The position numbers and the translations under genes are program-made. The notes beneath the pieces were generated by a model. The model was not told the DNA's origin, did not search any database, and saw only the letters and a program-made list of their open reading frames with translations. A DNA stretch of 63,172 nt from Sphingobacteriales bacterium 44-15 (GTDB lineage: Bacteria; Bacteroidota; Bacteroidia; Chitinophagales; Chitinophagaceae), in assembly GCA_001899685.1 (NCBI GenBank), contig MKWG01000033.1:1-63172 (forward strand), given 5' to 3'. Of this stretch, positions 7,310-15,189 are shown one piece after another. How positions within the stretch are numbered: position 1 is the first letter of the stretch; the number at the start of each line of letters is the position of its first letter.

Positions 7310-7543
7310 TCTTGAAGTGTGCAGGACTTTCACCTGCTCTCTGTCAGGCATATTGTTAAGTAATAAAACTGTCATTGGAATTGACTTTATGGATTGTACG
7401 CAACACAAATATAAAATAATTTTTGCGTGGTTAATTGTCAAAAGTGGAATTTAATTTTTTTATAGGATGTCAATATGTGAACAGGCTAATAGTATATAGT
7501 CAGTCATGCTGGTTTTATTTTTAGAGAGCTGTTGGTTACGCCT

Positions 7544-7667
7544 TGCCTATAACTCAAAAATATGCGAAAGTTTTAAGGAATAAAAACTTTCGTTTTTTTT
7601 AATATTTAATTGATAAGTAATGCTCTGTAAATATTGTTACGCTCCTTCGAACTTTCGCAAATACAAT
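7544..7667 (-). other. candidate primary recombination site (attI-like region)
   Basis: The stretch between the recombinase stop and the first cassette. TGCCTATAAC (7544-7553) mirrors GTTATAGGCA at 6937, so the first cassette ends here. Beyond it there is no 185-nt palindrome. Instead CGAAAGTTTT (7565-7574) can pair with AAAACTTTCG (7583-7592, followed by eight T on the plus strand), or the overlapping TGCGAAAGTT (7563-7572) with AACTTTCGCA (7650-7659). These mutually exclusive hairpins could be recombinase binding sites or a plus-strand terminator. Confidence 0.45.
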
Positions 7668-8798
7668 TTAGTCAAGCTTTAGATCGTCAAGTGGACTTAT
7701 AATTTGCAACATATCCCGGTTGGTTACATGTAAGTAACGAAGCGTTGTTTTTATATCATTGTGACCAAGCAGCTTCATTATCATGGTAACATCCGTGCCC
7801 TTATCGAGCAAATGAGTAGCAAAACTGTGCCTTAGGGCATGAATGCTTCCGGATTTCATAATTCCCGCTTTTTTCTTTACAGCCATAAGCACCATTTGCA
7901 AACTCCGGGTGCTATACGGCTCGCCTTTTATCTGCCCTGGAAAAAGATAGCCGTCTTTCCCCGGATGATAAGCATTCCAATATTCACGCAGCATTACTAA
8001 TATCACAGGACTCAATGGTACTATACGGTCTTTTTTGCCCTTTGCCCGGCTAATAAAGATGCACATTCGCCTGCTGTCTACAGCACTTGTTTTAAGAGTA
8101 ACCACTTCGCTAACCCGTAAACCAGCACTATAGGCAAGCATCAGCATTACTTTATGTTTTAAGTTACCTGTTGCTTTTATGATGTTTGCTATCTCATCCT
8201 GATTAAAAAAATGCGGCAGCAGTAATGGCTTCTTCGGCCTAGGTATCTCCAAAAAAAATTTCTCCTTTTTCAGCACGTTCTCATAATAAAACTTTAACGC
8301 ACTTATCCTGCCGTGCAGGGTGTTTTCGCTCAGCTTCAACTGGGCAAAGCAATATTGCAGGTACGCTTTGATACGATTAACCGGGAATGTGTCTGCAACT
8401 TCAGCTTTGAGCGCCTGCAAAAATTGACTCATTTCGTTCGTATACGTTTTTATGGTGGATGAGCTGTACGCCTTTAATACCAGCATCTGATGTACTGCCT
8501 GCAATACATGACCATTAACCGGGTGAATGCCCGCAATTGCTTTTAAACTTCCTGCTGTTTTGAGTTGCGGTAACAGCGCCCTGCCAACAGGTGAAGCTGT
8601 AGCAGTATTCTCTTTTTTACCATTATATTGCTTTAGCGCGCTGTTGTCAATACCTGCAACCGGCTTAACGTTCCTGAGCAGGTCATCATAGTATTCTTTT
8701 TCAAAAGGGATATACCAGCATTTGCCGGACTGGCCCCATCTGATATTTCTGGTTTTTCTTACTGCCCGCTGCAGGACTGCCGTATATGGAAAATGCAC
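7668..8798 (-). CDS. tyrosine recombinase of the cassette array
   Basis: A 376-residue tyrosine site-specific recombinase. An N-terminal arm-binding-like segment (about 1-45, with WGQSGKCWYIP) precedes a core-binding SAM-like domain (about 98-180) and the catalytic domain with R228 (AGLRVSEV), a likely Lys near 253-256, H320-x-x-R323 (HALRHSF), H346 (LLGHND) and nucleophile Y355 (LRYLHV). The 19-20-residue insertion that marks integron integrases (IntI) between the last two patches is absent, so it is Xer/phage-like by domain content. It lies 115 bases from the first cassette and points the same way as the cassettes, as in so-called reverse integrons. The GTG start is uncertain: the frame is open upstream, and one extra A in the seven-A run near 8840 would join it to an ATG giving MQNTNRKK. 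Confidence 0.9.
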   Translation of the reverse strand: MHFPYTAVLQRAVRKTRNIRWGQSGKCWYIPFEKEYYDDLLRNVKPVAGIDNSALKQYNGKKENTATASPVGRALLPQLKTAGSLKAIAGIHPVNGHVLQAVHQMLVLKAYSSSTIKTYTNEMSQFLQALKAEVADTFPVNRIKAYLQYCFAQLKLSENTLHGRISALKFYYENVLKKEKFFLEIPRPKKPLLLPHFFNQDEIANIIKATGNLKHKVMLMLAYSAGLRVSEVVTLKTSAVDSRRMCIFISRAKGKKDRIVPLSPVILVMLREYWNAYHPGKDGYLFPGQIKGEPYSTRSLQMVLMAVKKKAGIMKSGSIHALRHSFATHLLDKGTDVTMIMKLLGHNDIKTTLRYLHVTNRDMLQIISPLDDLKLD

Positions 8799-9103
8799 GG
8801 CTATGCATTTTTTGCCGCAATGCTCAAATACCGTTAAGGTTTTTTTCTGTTGGTGTTTTGCATGGTTTGCTGATAAGCGTTACTATAGTATAAGTGTGCA
8901 ACTCGCGATATTCATCGGGGCAGGCGCAAGGGGTGGTGATCAGCGATCGAAAACCGGCTACGAGAAATCCTCATCCTGTTGCGCCGGCTGCCTGCGGCTT
9001 CGCCTCCCTCACTACCATATACACAGCAGCGCAGTAAAAATAATTTTATGAAACGGCGTATTGATCAAAAGATATACAGGATTGAAGTAATTAAATATAA
9101 GCA
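8799..9103. other. intergenic region upstream of the recombinase
   Basis: No convincing gene. The first part (8799-8855) reads in frame with the recombinase and probably encodes its true N-terminus after a one-base frameshift. The rest has a GC-rich segment around 8920-9010 and an AT-rich tail. A recombinase promoter would be expected here, but no clear TTG/TAnnTTTG pair was found. Confidence 0.4.
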
Positions 9104-9143
9104 GTTTTTATAAAAAGAACGTGCGGACTTTGCAGCCCGCACG
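9104..9143 (-). terminator. Rho-independent terminator of the HEAT/DUF1080 gene
   Basis: On the minus strand CGTGCGG and CCGCACG (9120-9126 and 9137-9143) form a 7-bp GC-rich stem with a ten-base loop, followed by TTCTTTTTAT. It lies 27 bases beyond the stop of the gene at 9171. Confidence 0.75.
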
Positions 9144-9170
9144 CATGGAACAGTATCAGGTAATATATGT

Positions 9171-12100
9171 CTATTTTTTCTTCTTCGCTTTCTTCACAGC
9201 CTTGGCCGGTGCAGCAGCGGGCTGGTTCAGGTCTCTCACCCGGATATTGCGAAAATATAAAATATCCCCATGCCCGAGAAAACCGATATGACCGGTTTTG
9301 TTGAACAAGCCCGGGTGCTCCCTGTGATCAGGAGTGCCGTTCTTCGTGGCTTCGGCTATATCCCCGTCCACTATCACGGTTCCGTTGAGCGTCACTTTGA
9401 TATGGTTGCCTTTGGCTTCTATCTCTTCCTGGTTCCACTCTCCTACCGGCTTGAGGTAGCCCCGTTTTGCAGGAATGATACCATATACCGAACCATGGTA
9501 CTGGTAAGGCTTGAGGTCTTTGTAAATATCGGCGTCATTGTCCAGCACCTGTATTTCCATACCCTGGTACGCAGCATCGCCTGTGAGCGGCGCTCTTATG
9601 CCTACCCCGTTGTTGGCGCCGGGAGTTAACTTAAATTCAAAACGGAACACAAAATCACTGTATTCATCGTTCGTGTACAGGTTACCGTTACCTCCGCGTT
9701 TGGGATATACGGCTATAGTACCGTCTTCAATAGTATAGGCGGTTTTATTACCGGTCCATTCGTGCAGGCTGGTACCGTCAAACAGCACCTTGTATCCTTC
9801 TTTCTTTTCATCGCCTGTAAGCGTGTAAGGCGTCGGGCGGGGGATCTCTCTTACATAAATATCCCTGTACGCTACATAAGTGCCATGCGCCTGCAGCTCA
9901 ATCTGTTCTTCGGGGAAGATGGGCAGGCTCCTGTCCCAGTAATTTTCGAGCGGCACGCCATTCACTACCAGCTTGCCGTTGAGATATACGGTTACAAGGT
10001 CGCCAACCATAGTAATATGGAAAGTGTTCCAGTCGCCGATGGCGTTATCAGCCAGCACCAGTGGCTTGCTTGCATTCTTCTGGTTGTTGTACAATCCGCC
10101 TGAGCCTACCTGGGCGCCTACATCTGTGCGTGAGGTATCCCATATCTGCACCTGCGGTGAACCTCTCAGGTATATACCGGCATCACCCTGCGGCGTGATC
10201 TTCCAGTCTACATACATTTCAAAATCACCATATTTTTTATCGGTGCAGAGATTGTTGCCATGCCCGTTGAATACCAGCAATCCGTCTTTCACGCTCCAGC
10301 CGGCACGCATCTCTTCGTCGGCTTTTACCTGTGCAGCCGCCAGCGTTTTTGCATCCATCTTCGCTCTTTCGATGGGATTAGCCACAAGTCCTTTCCACCC
10401 CGTGAGGTCTTTGCCGTTGAACAAAGGAACAAACCCTTTGCCTTCAGGCATTGCCGCCAGGTGCTTGCGGATAGCTTCCGTCTCGTAAGTAGCTTCCGAG
10501 CCTTTGAGCACGGTAATAGTCTTTTCGAGCAGGGCACGCACATTGTCGCCATAAATATTTTTATCGCCTAAGGCAATGTTCATTACGGCGGAACCTGCCT
10601 GTGACTTCAGATCAGGATTGTCCAGAAACTGTCCTGCATATAGCAACGCAGGGAAGGTCTTGCATTTTTCCACCTGCGACAGGATGGCTTTTTTCTGATC
10701 GGTGGTTTGTGCAAAATCCATGGCATCCCGTAGCATGATCAGCTTTTCATCCCCGGTATTATCAGATACGCTGATCTGCTTTACAAAAGCATCTACCGCA
10801 TCTTTGGCATAAGCGCCGCTGCCCGGCTGGTTAAGTATTTTGTACAACTGGTAAGTGGCAAGTCCGCCTTTCCAGTCAGCAAGCGAGGCAATGACAGCTT
10901 TCTTAGCAGCATCGTCGCCGTTGGTAAAAGCATCACCTGCTGTTTGCAGGTTGTCTTTGCCGCCAATGCCCGACAGCACATTATAGAACTGAGATCTCTG
11001 GGCCGCAGGCACTTTATTCACCAGGTCGAGCGCTGCTTTGTTGCGGTCGGCTTCATTGGGAATACCATTGAATGCTGCCACCATGGCATCCTGCAGGTCG
11101 GATACATCTTTTTTATCTTTTGCCGCCAGCAGGAGCGGGTACAGTTGCCCTATTTGCTGAGGCGTTACTATCTGCTTCACTGCGGCGCGTGCAGGGGCGC
11201 TTATATCCGCATCGCTGCTGTTCATAAGGGGCAATATCTCTGATATACGGCTGTTGTCGCCGCGTGCGCCAAGCACATCAATGACAGCAGCTTTGCCGGC
11301 AGGAGAAGCGCTGCCAAGCGCAGCACCTACAGCAGACACTACATTTTCACCTTTTATAGACAGCAACGCTGATTTTACCGCCGTTGCTTCCCGGGTATCT
11401 GCCGTTTTGAGCAATCCCAGTAAAGCAGGCAGGGCATCCTGCTGTCCGATCTTTCCGGCAGCAGCAATGGCAGCAAGCTTCAGGGATGCATCTTTACTGC
11501 CTGTAGCCTTAAGCACTGCAGGCAACGCTGCTTTTACATCATTGTTGCCAAACATTTTAATCATTTCAGCCTGGGCAGGAGCAGAAGATTTGCCGAATGT
11601 CTTTAACCATGCAGCAGTATTGGCTTCATTGAGATAAGGCTGTGCAAACTTGAGCGCGGCTTCACGATACTCCGCATTCTTATCTTTCATGGCGCCGGTA
11701 AGCAGGCTGATATTTTCAGCGCCGTCAATATCAGTGAGTATTTTCAACGCGGCGGTACGGGTATGCACCAGGTTGTCGGCACCTGCTTTTTTAAGCAGCG
11801 CTGCGGCGGCTTTGGAAGCATCTGCAGTTTGCCCGTTAGCTACGAGCTGATTCAAATATTTGAGATAAGAAGAGGTAGCATTGGTAACATCGTAAGTATA
11901 CCCGCTTTTGGCAGCAGCATCGCTGAAGATCTTCAGGGAAGAAGGATCAGCGATCTCAGCCAGAGCGTGCAAAGCTGTTTTTGCCAGCCCGGGATCAGCA
12001 GCATTCGCAAAAGCGCTGATCGCCGGTACCGCAGGCTGATATTTTGTATAGCCCAATGACTCAATGATAGAAAGTCGCGCGTTGCCGGAGGCGCTGCCCA

Positions 12101-12608
12101 GTGCATCCAGCAATGCTTTTTCAGAAGCGTTGCTGTGGATAGCAGCCAGCGCCCTGGAAGACGCATCAGATAAACGATCGTCTTTCAAAAAAGGGGTAAG
12201 CGCAGCTATGGCATCGTCCTTTCCAACATGTTCGAGTTGGGTAATGATGAACAGCTTTGCTTCATCGTTGCTGAGCCGGGGCAATGCCGAGCTATACGCT
12301 TTGACAGCCAGTGCGCGCCAGGCTTCCTTACCGGTTTCGGTGGCGGCGTATGTAAACCCGTTTATGGCAAAATGGAGCTTTGTATCATCACCGCCGGCAT
12401 CAAGCTTTTTAACCAGTTCTACAATGCCCTGCTCACCCAGCCCGGCAAAGGCAACGGCATTGGCTTTGAGTTGTGCGGCATCTTCGGCAGGCGCCTTTGC
12501 CAGCAGGTCGGCGATCTTGGTGGTCACCGTTCTGTTGACGTCGTTTTGCGCCACAGCGGAGCCCGCCACCACACATACAAATAACAGGGAGAAAATAAGT
12601 TGTCGCAT
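9171..12608 (-). CDS. secreted HEAT-repeat protein with two 3-keto-disaccharide hydrolase (DUF1080) domains
   Basis: An 1145-residue protein with signal peptide MRQLIFSLLFVCVVAGSAVAQ. Residues of about 25-700 are alanine-rich helical HEAT-like repeats. Two DUF1080 (3-keto-disaccharide hydrolase) beta-sandwich domains follow, starting around FVPLFNGKDLTGWKG (about 725) and YKVLFDGTSLHEWTG (about 940), and the protein ends in a lysine-rich tail. The family is linked to cleavage of 3-keto-glycosides; periplasmic or surface action is inferred from the signal. The neighbour upstream is a TAT-exported Gfo/Idh/MocA oxidoreductase on the same strand, which fits an oxidise-then-cleave pair for glycosides. 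The fusion of long HEAT repeats to two DUF1080 domains is typical of polysaccharide-degrading Bacteroidota and Planctomycetes. Own terminator downstream. Confidence 0.85.
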   Translation of the reverse strand: MRQLIFSLLFVCVVAGSAVAQNDVNRTVTTKIADLLAKAPAEDAAQLKANAVAFAGLGEQGIVELVKKLDAGGDDTKLHFAINGFTYAATETGKEAWRALAVKAYSSALPRLSNDEAKLFIITQLEHVGKDDAIAALTPFLKDDRLSDASSRALAAIHSNASEKALLDALGSASGNARLSIIESLGYTKYQPAVPAISAFANAADPGLAKTALHALAEIADPSSLKIFSDAAAKSGYTYDVTNATSSYLKYLNQLVANGQTADASKAAAALLKKAGADNLVHTRTAALKILTDIDGAENISLLTGAMKDKNAEYREAALKFAQPYLNEANTAAWLKTFGKSSAPAQAEMIKMFGNNDVKAALPAVLKATGSKDASLKLAAIAAAGKIGQQDALPALLGLLKTADTREATAVKSALLSIKGENVVSAVGAALGSASPAGKAAVIDVLGARGDNSRISEILPLMNSSDADISAPARAAVKQIVTPQQIGQLYPLLLAAKDKKDVSDLQDAMVAAFNGIPNEADRNKAALDLVNKVPAAQRSQFYNVLSGIGGKDNLQTAGDAFTNGDDAAKKAVIASLADWKGGLATYQLYKILNQPGSGAYAKDAVDAFVKQISVSDNTGDEKLIMLRDAMDFAQTTDQKKAILSQVEKCKTFPALLYAGQFLDNPDLKSQAGSAVMNIALGDKNIYGDNVRALLEKTITVLKGSEATYETEAIRKHLAAMPEGKGFVPLFNGKDLTGWKGLVANPIERAKMDAKTLAAAQVKADEEMRAGWSVKDGLLVFNGHGNNLCTDKKYGDFEMYVDWKITPQGDAGIYLRGSPQVQIWDTSRTDVGAQVGSGGLYNNQKNASKPLVLADNAIGDWNTFHITMVGDLVTVYLNGKLVVNGVPLENYWDRSLPIFPEEQIELQAHGTYVAYRDIYVREIPRPTPYTLTGDEKKEGYKVLFDGTSLHEWTGNKTAYTIEDGTIAVYPKRGGNGNLYTNDEYSDFVFRFEFKLTPGANNGVGIRAPLTGDAAYQGMEIQVLDNDADIYKDLKPYQYHGSVYGIIPAKRGYLKPVGEWNQEEIEAKGNHIKVTLNGTVIVDGDIAEATKNGTPDHREHPGLFNKTGHIGFLGHGDILYFRNIRVRDLNQPAAAPAKAVKKAKKKK

Positions 12609-12684
12609 GTATATTCTTGTTGTGATTGATTTGTAATTGAAACTTTGAAAAAAACAGCATTAAAATTTTTGCTGCATTTGGTTA

Positions 12685-13962
12685 TCAAATAAACCAGGGC
12701 TCGCGCATCGGGGGATTGAGCAAACGATTGGCGCCATCATCATTGATGAACTCCTGCTTAACAGGATCGAATTTCAATGACCTGCCAAGCTCCAGGGCTA
12801 TTTTGCCGAGGTTCACTATGGTGCAGGAGCGATGACCGTTCTGCTCGTTGAGCGCAAATTTTTTCCTGTTCTTTACCGCATCTATAAAATCAGTAACCTG
12901 CGGTTCCGGATCAGGGAATGCGGCCAGCTTTTTCTCAAAGTCGGGTATATCGCATTTAAAGCCTTTGAATAATTTTCCTTTGGGTCCTTCAATATATGCC
13001 GCGCCTTCTGCTGTGCCTGCGCCGTCAAGAATGATCTGGCAGCCATCTTCATAGGTGAAGCTGATCTTACGCCAGGTGCCTACCGCATCATCATGCTGCT
13101 GCGGGGCGTCTACCTCTACCGATACCGGGCTGGTATCATCTTTGCCAAGGAAATACTGAATGGGATCTATATAGTGTTGTCCCATATCGCCAAGACCGCC
13201 TCCGTCATAATCCCAGTAGCCGCGGAATGTGGTATGCACACGGTGGGGATTATAGGGTTTGTAAGGTGCGGGGCCAAGCCACATATTATAATCAAGCTCT
13301 GCAGGTATCGGCTGCGGCTCCAGGTGTGTTTTGCCCACCCAGTAAAATTTCCAGTCGAAGCCGGTATGACGGCTTACGGTAACTTTTAAAGGCCATCCCA
13401 GCATACCGCTGTCCACCAGCTTTTTGATGGGCTTCACCGTAGTGTTCATACCGTAAAAATTATCCGAGAACCTGAACCATGTATTGAGGCGGAATATACG
13501 ACCGTGCTGCTGCACTGCTTCTACCACTCTTTTACCTTCGCCTATTGTTCTGGTCATTGGCTTTTCGCACCAGATATCTTTGCCGGCACGCGCCGCATCG
13601 GCAGCGATGATGCCATGCCAGTGCGGGGGAGTGGCGATATGTACGATATCCACTTCGGGTAGGGTGATCACCTCCCGGTAGTCTCTGAATGTTTTGACAC
13701 CTTTACCTCCGCCCATGGCGTCGAGGGCAAGCTGTATATGACTGCTGTCTACATCGCATACGGCCACCACTTTAGTGCCGCCATAGGGAATATGACCGCG
13801 ACCCATGCCGCCTACACCGATGATCGCTTTTGTAAGGGTATCGCTGGGCGCGAGGTATCCCTGCCCACCCAATACATGACGCGGCACTATGGTAAATGCC
13901 GCCAGGGCGCCTACTGAATTTTTAATAAACAGGCGCCTTGAATTTTTTTGCTTTGATTTCAT
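12685..13962 (-). CDS. TAT-exported Gfo/Idh/MocA oxidoreductase
   Basis: A 425-residue NAD(P)-dependent oxidoreductase. The start MKSKQKNSRRLFIKNS carries a twin-arginine motif followed by a hydrophobic stretch, so the folded enzyme is probably exported. The Rossmann motif GVGGMGRGH lies near residue 50, and WCEKPMTRTIGEG near 135 is the conserved EKP signature with the catalytic lysine. Members oxidise sugars or sugar alcohols, several at C3 of glycosides. It is followed 76 bases later by the DUF1080 protein (9171-12608) on the same strand, probably one transcription unit. Length is normal for exported members. Confidence 0.88.
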   Translation of the reverse strand: MKSKQKNSRRLFIKNSVGALAAFTIVPRHVLGGQGYLAPSDTLTKAIIGVGGMGRGHIPYGGTKVVAVCDVDSSHIQLALDAMGGGKGVKTFRDYREVITLPEVDIVHIATPPHWHGIIAADAARAGKDIWCEKPMTRTIGEGKRVVEAVQQHGRIFRLNTWFRFSDNFYGMNTTVKPIKKLVDSGMLGWPLKVTVSRHTGFDWKFYWVGKTHLEPQPIPAELDYNMWLGPAPYKPYNPHRVHTTFRGYWDYDGGGLGDMGQHYIDPIQYFLGKDDTSPVSVEVDAPQQHDDAVGTWRKISFTYEDGCQIILDGAGTAEGAAYIEGPKGKLFKGFKCDIPDFEKKLAAFPDPEPQVTDFIDAVKNRKKFALNEQNGHRSCTIVNLGKIALELGRSLKFDPVKQEFINDDGANRLLNPPMREPWFI

Positions 13963-14048
13963 TGTGCTGATGAGAAGTTTAAGATATGCGCACTAAAATA
14001 CCGATAAAATCAATAACAGGGATAATTTAATAATGGAGCGCAGGATGC

Positions 14049-14524
14049 TTTGTGTCTCTGTGCCTCCGTGGTTCAACAGGGTTTCACGCAAAGAACGCTG
14101 AGGAAGCAAAGAGCGCAAAAAAAAATCTCTGTGAAACTTCGTGTCTCCGTGACTCCGTGGTTCAACAGGTGTTTCACGCAAAGAATGCTGAGGAAGCAAA
14201 GCGCGCAAAGAAAACCTCTCTGTGAAACTTCGTGTCTCCGTGACTCCGTGGTTCAACAGGTGTTTCACGCAAAGAATGCTGAGGAAGCAAAGAGCGCAAA
14301 GAAAACCTCCCTGTGAAACTTCGTGTCTCCGTGACTCCGTGGTTCAACAGGTGTTTCACGCAATACGCTGAGGAAGCAAAGAGCTCAAAGAAAACTTCTC
14401 TGTGAAACTTCTTGCCTCCGTGACTCCGTGGTTCAACAGGCGTTTCACGCAAAGAATGCTGAGGAAGCAAAGAGCGCAAAAAACATCTCTGTGAAACTTC
14501 GTGTCTCCGTGACTCCGTGGTTCA
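14049..14524. repeat. tandem repeat, five ~90-bp units plus a partial
   Basis: The word GTTCAACAGG recurs at 14071, 14160, 14251, 14342 and 14431, and its first six bases at 14520, giving a period of 89-91 bases. Units are nearly identical and contain TTTCACGCAAAG and GTGAAACTTCGTGTC, whose GTGAAA/TTTCAC parts can pair. Open frames on both strands across it are repeat translations. No gene lies between 13963 and 14557; the promoter of the oxidoreductase must lie at its right edge or upstream of the array. Confidence 0.9.
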
Positions 14525-14557
14525 AAAAACCACAAGGATCCACACCATTCAATGCAC

Positions 14558-15124
14558 CTATAATGCATCTTCTTCGGATCCTTCTTCGCTGCTTTCTTCA
14601 CCGGTATCTTCATCATCTCCATCACCTTCTTCTCCAAAACCTTCAACACCTTTTGTAAGATCATATTTTTCTTCCACATCTACAAAGCGATCGCCCAGCA
14701 CACTTTTAGTACCGTACTGGCTGGGAGCAATACCTTCACTCCGGATGAGCGCCGGATAAGTAAGCTTGGGATTTTCATCTTTTGACACCCCAATAAGCTC
14801 TATAAGAAATGTCCAGTTCCTGGAAAAATCATATACATATACAAATTTCTCGTTCGGGTTTTTGATCTCCGAGCCGATAGTAGTTTCAGTCATGATCAGG
14901 GGGGGAACCTGGTATGACTTATCATATTTTTCAAACGTTATTTCGCGTCCGCGAAGCCATTTATCATTGCTCCTGAAAAAAGTAGCCTGGTGCTTATTAT
15001 CAAACTCAAAGCTCTTCAGCAGCGTGAAATGAAGATCCTGGAAAGACTGTGTATGCTTTATTGCAATATCCCTGTAAATGCTGTCATCTTCCTCAAAATA
15101 CACCCTGAATTTTAAGATGGCCAT
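14558..15124 (-). CDS. plasmid pRiA4b ORF-3-like protein
   Basis: A 188-residue soluble protein. The N-terminal domain (about 1-125; KFRVYFEEDDSIYRDIAIKH, then DNKHQATFFRS and YDFSRNWTFLIEL) follows the pRiA4b ORF-3 family, also called the IS1096 TnpR-like family, whose role is unclear. The last 35 residues are an extreme Glu/Asp/Gly tail (GEEGDGDDEDTGEESSEEGS). It stands alone between the tandem repeats and cca; the 65-base gap to cca could allow co-transcription. Confidence 0.7.
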   Translation of the reverse strand: MAILKFRVYFEEDDSIYRDIAIKHTQSFQDLHFTLLKSFEFDNKHQATFFRSNDKWLRGREITFEKYDKSYQVPPLIMTETTIGSEIKNPNEKFVYVYDFSRNWTFLIELIGVSKDENPKLTYPALIRSEGIAPSQYGTKSVLGDRFVDVEEKYDLTKGVEGFGEEGDGDDEDTGEESSEEGSEEDAL

Positions 15125-15189
15125 GTTTATCTTTTGGATTTGAAGCGGTTTAAAATTTTCAAATTTAATATAAATAAACCAGTTACGCT

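Noticed and set aside
9270-12584. Long plus-strand frames opposite the HEAT/DUF1080 gene (e.g. 12064-12636, 11254-11637)
   Set aside because: Antisense shadows of an alanine-rich gene; composition (Ser/Ala/Leu-rich) matches the complement of the real codons.
14049-14524. Possible CRISPR array
   Set aside because: Units of about 90 bases are nearly identical throughout, with no unique spacers of regular length and no cas genes nearby.
13993-14679. Several open frames with repetitive peptides on both strands
   Set aside because: They are translations of the ~90-bp tandem repeat; equally long frames occur on both strands.
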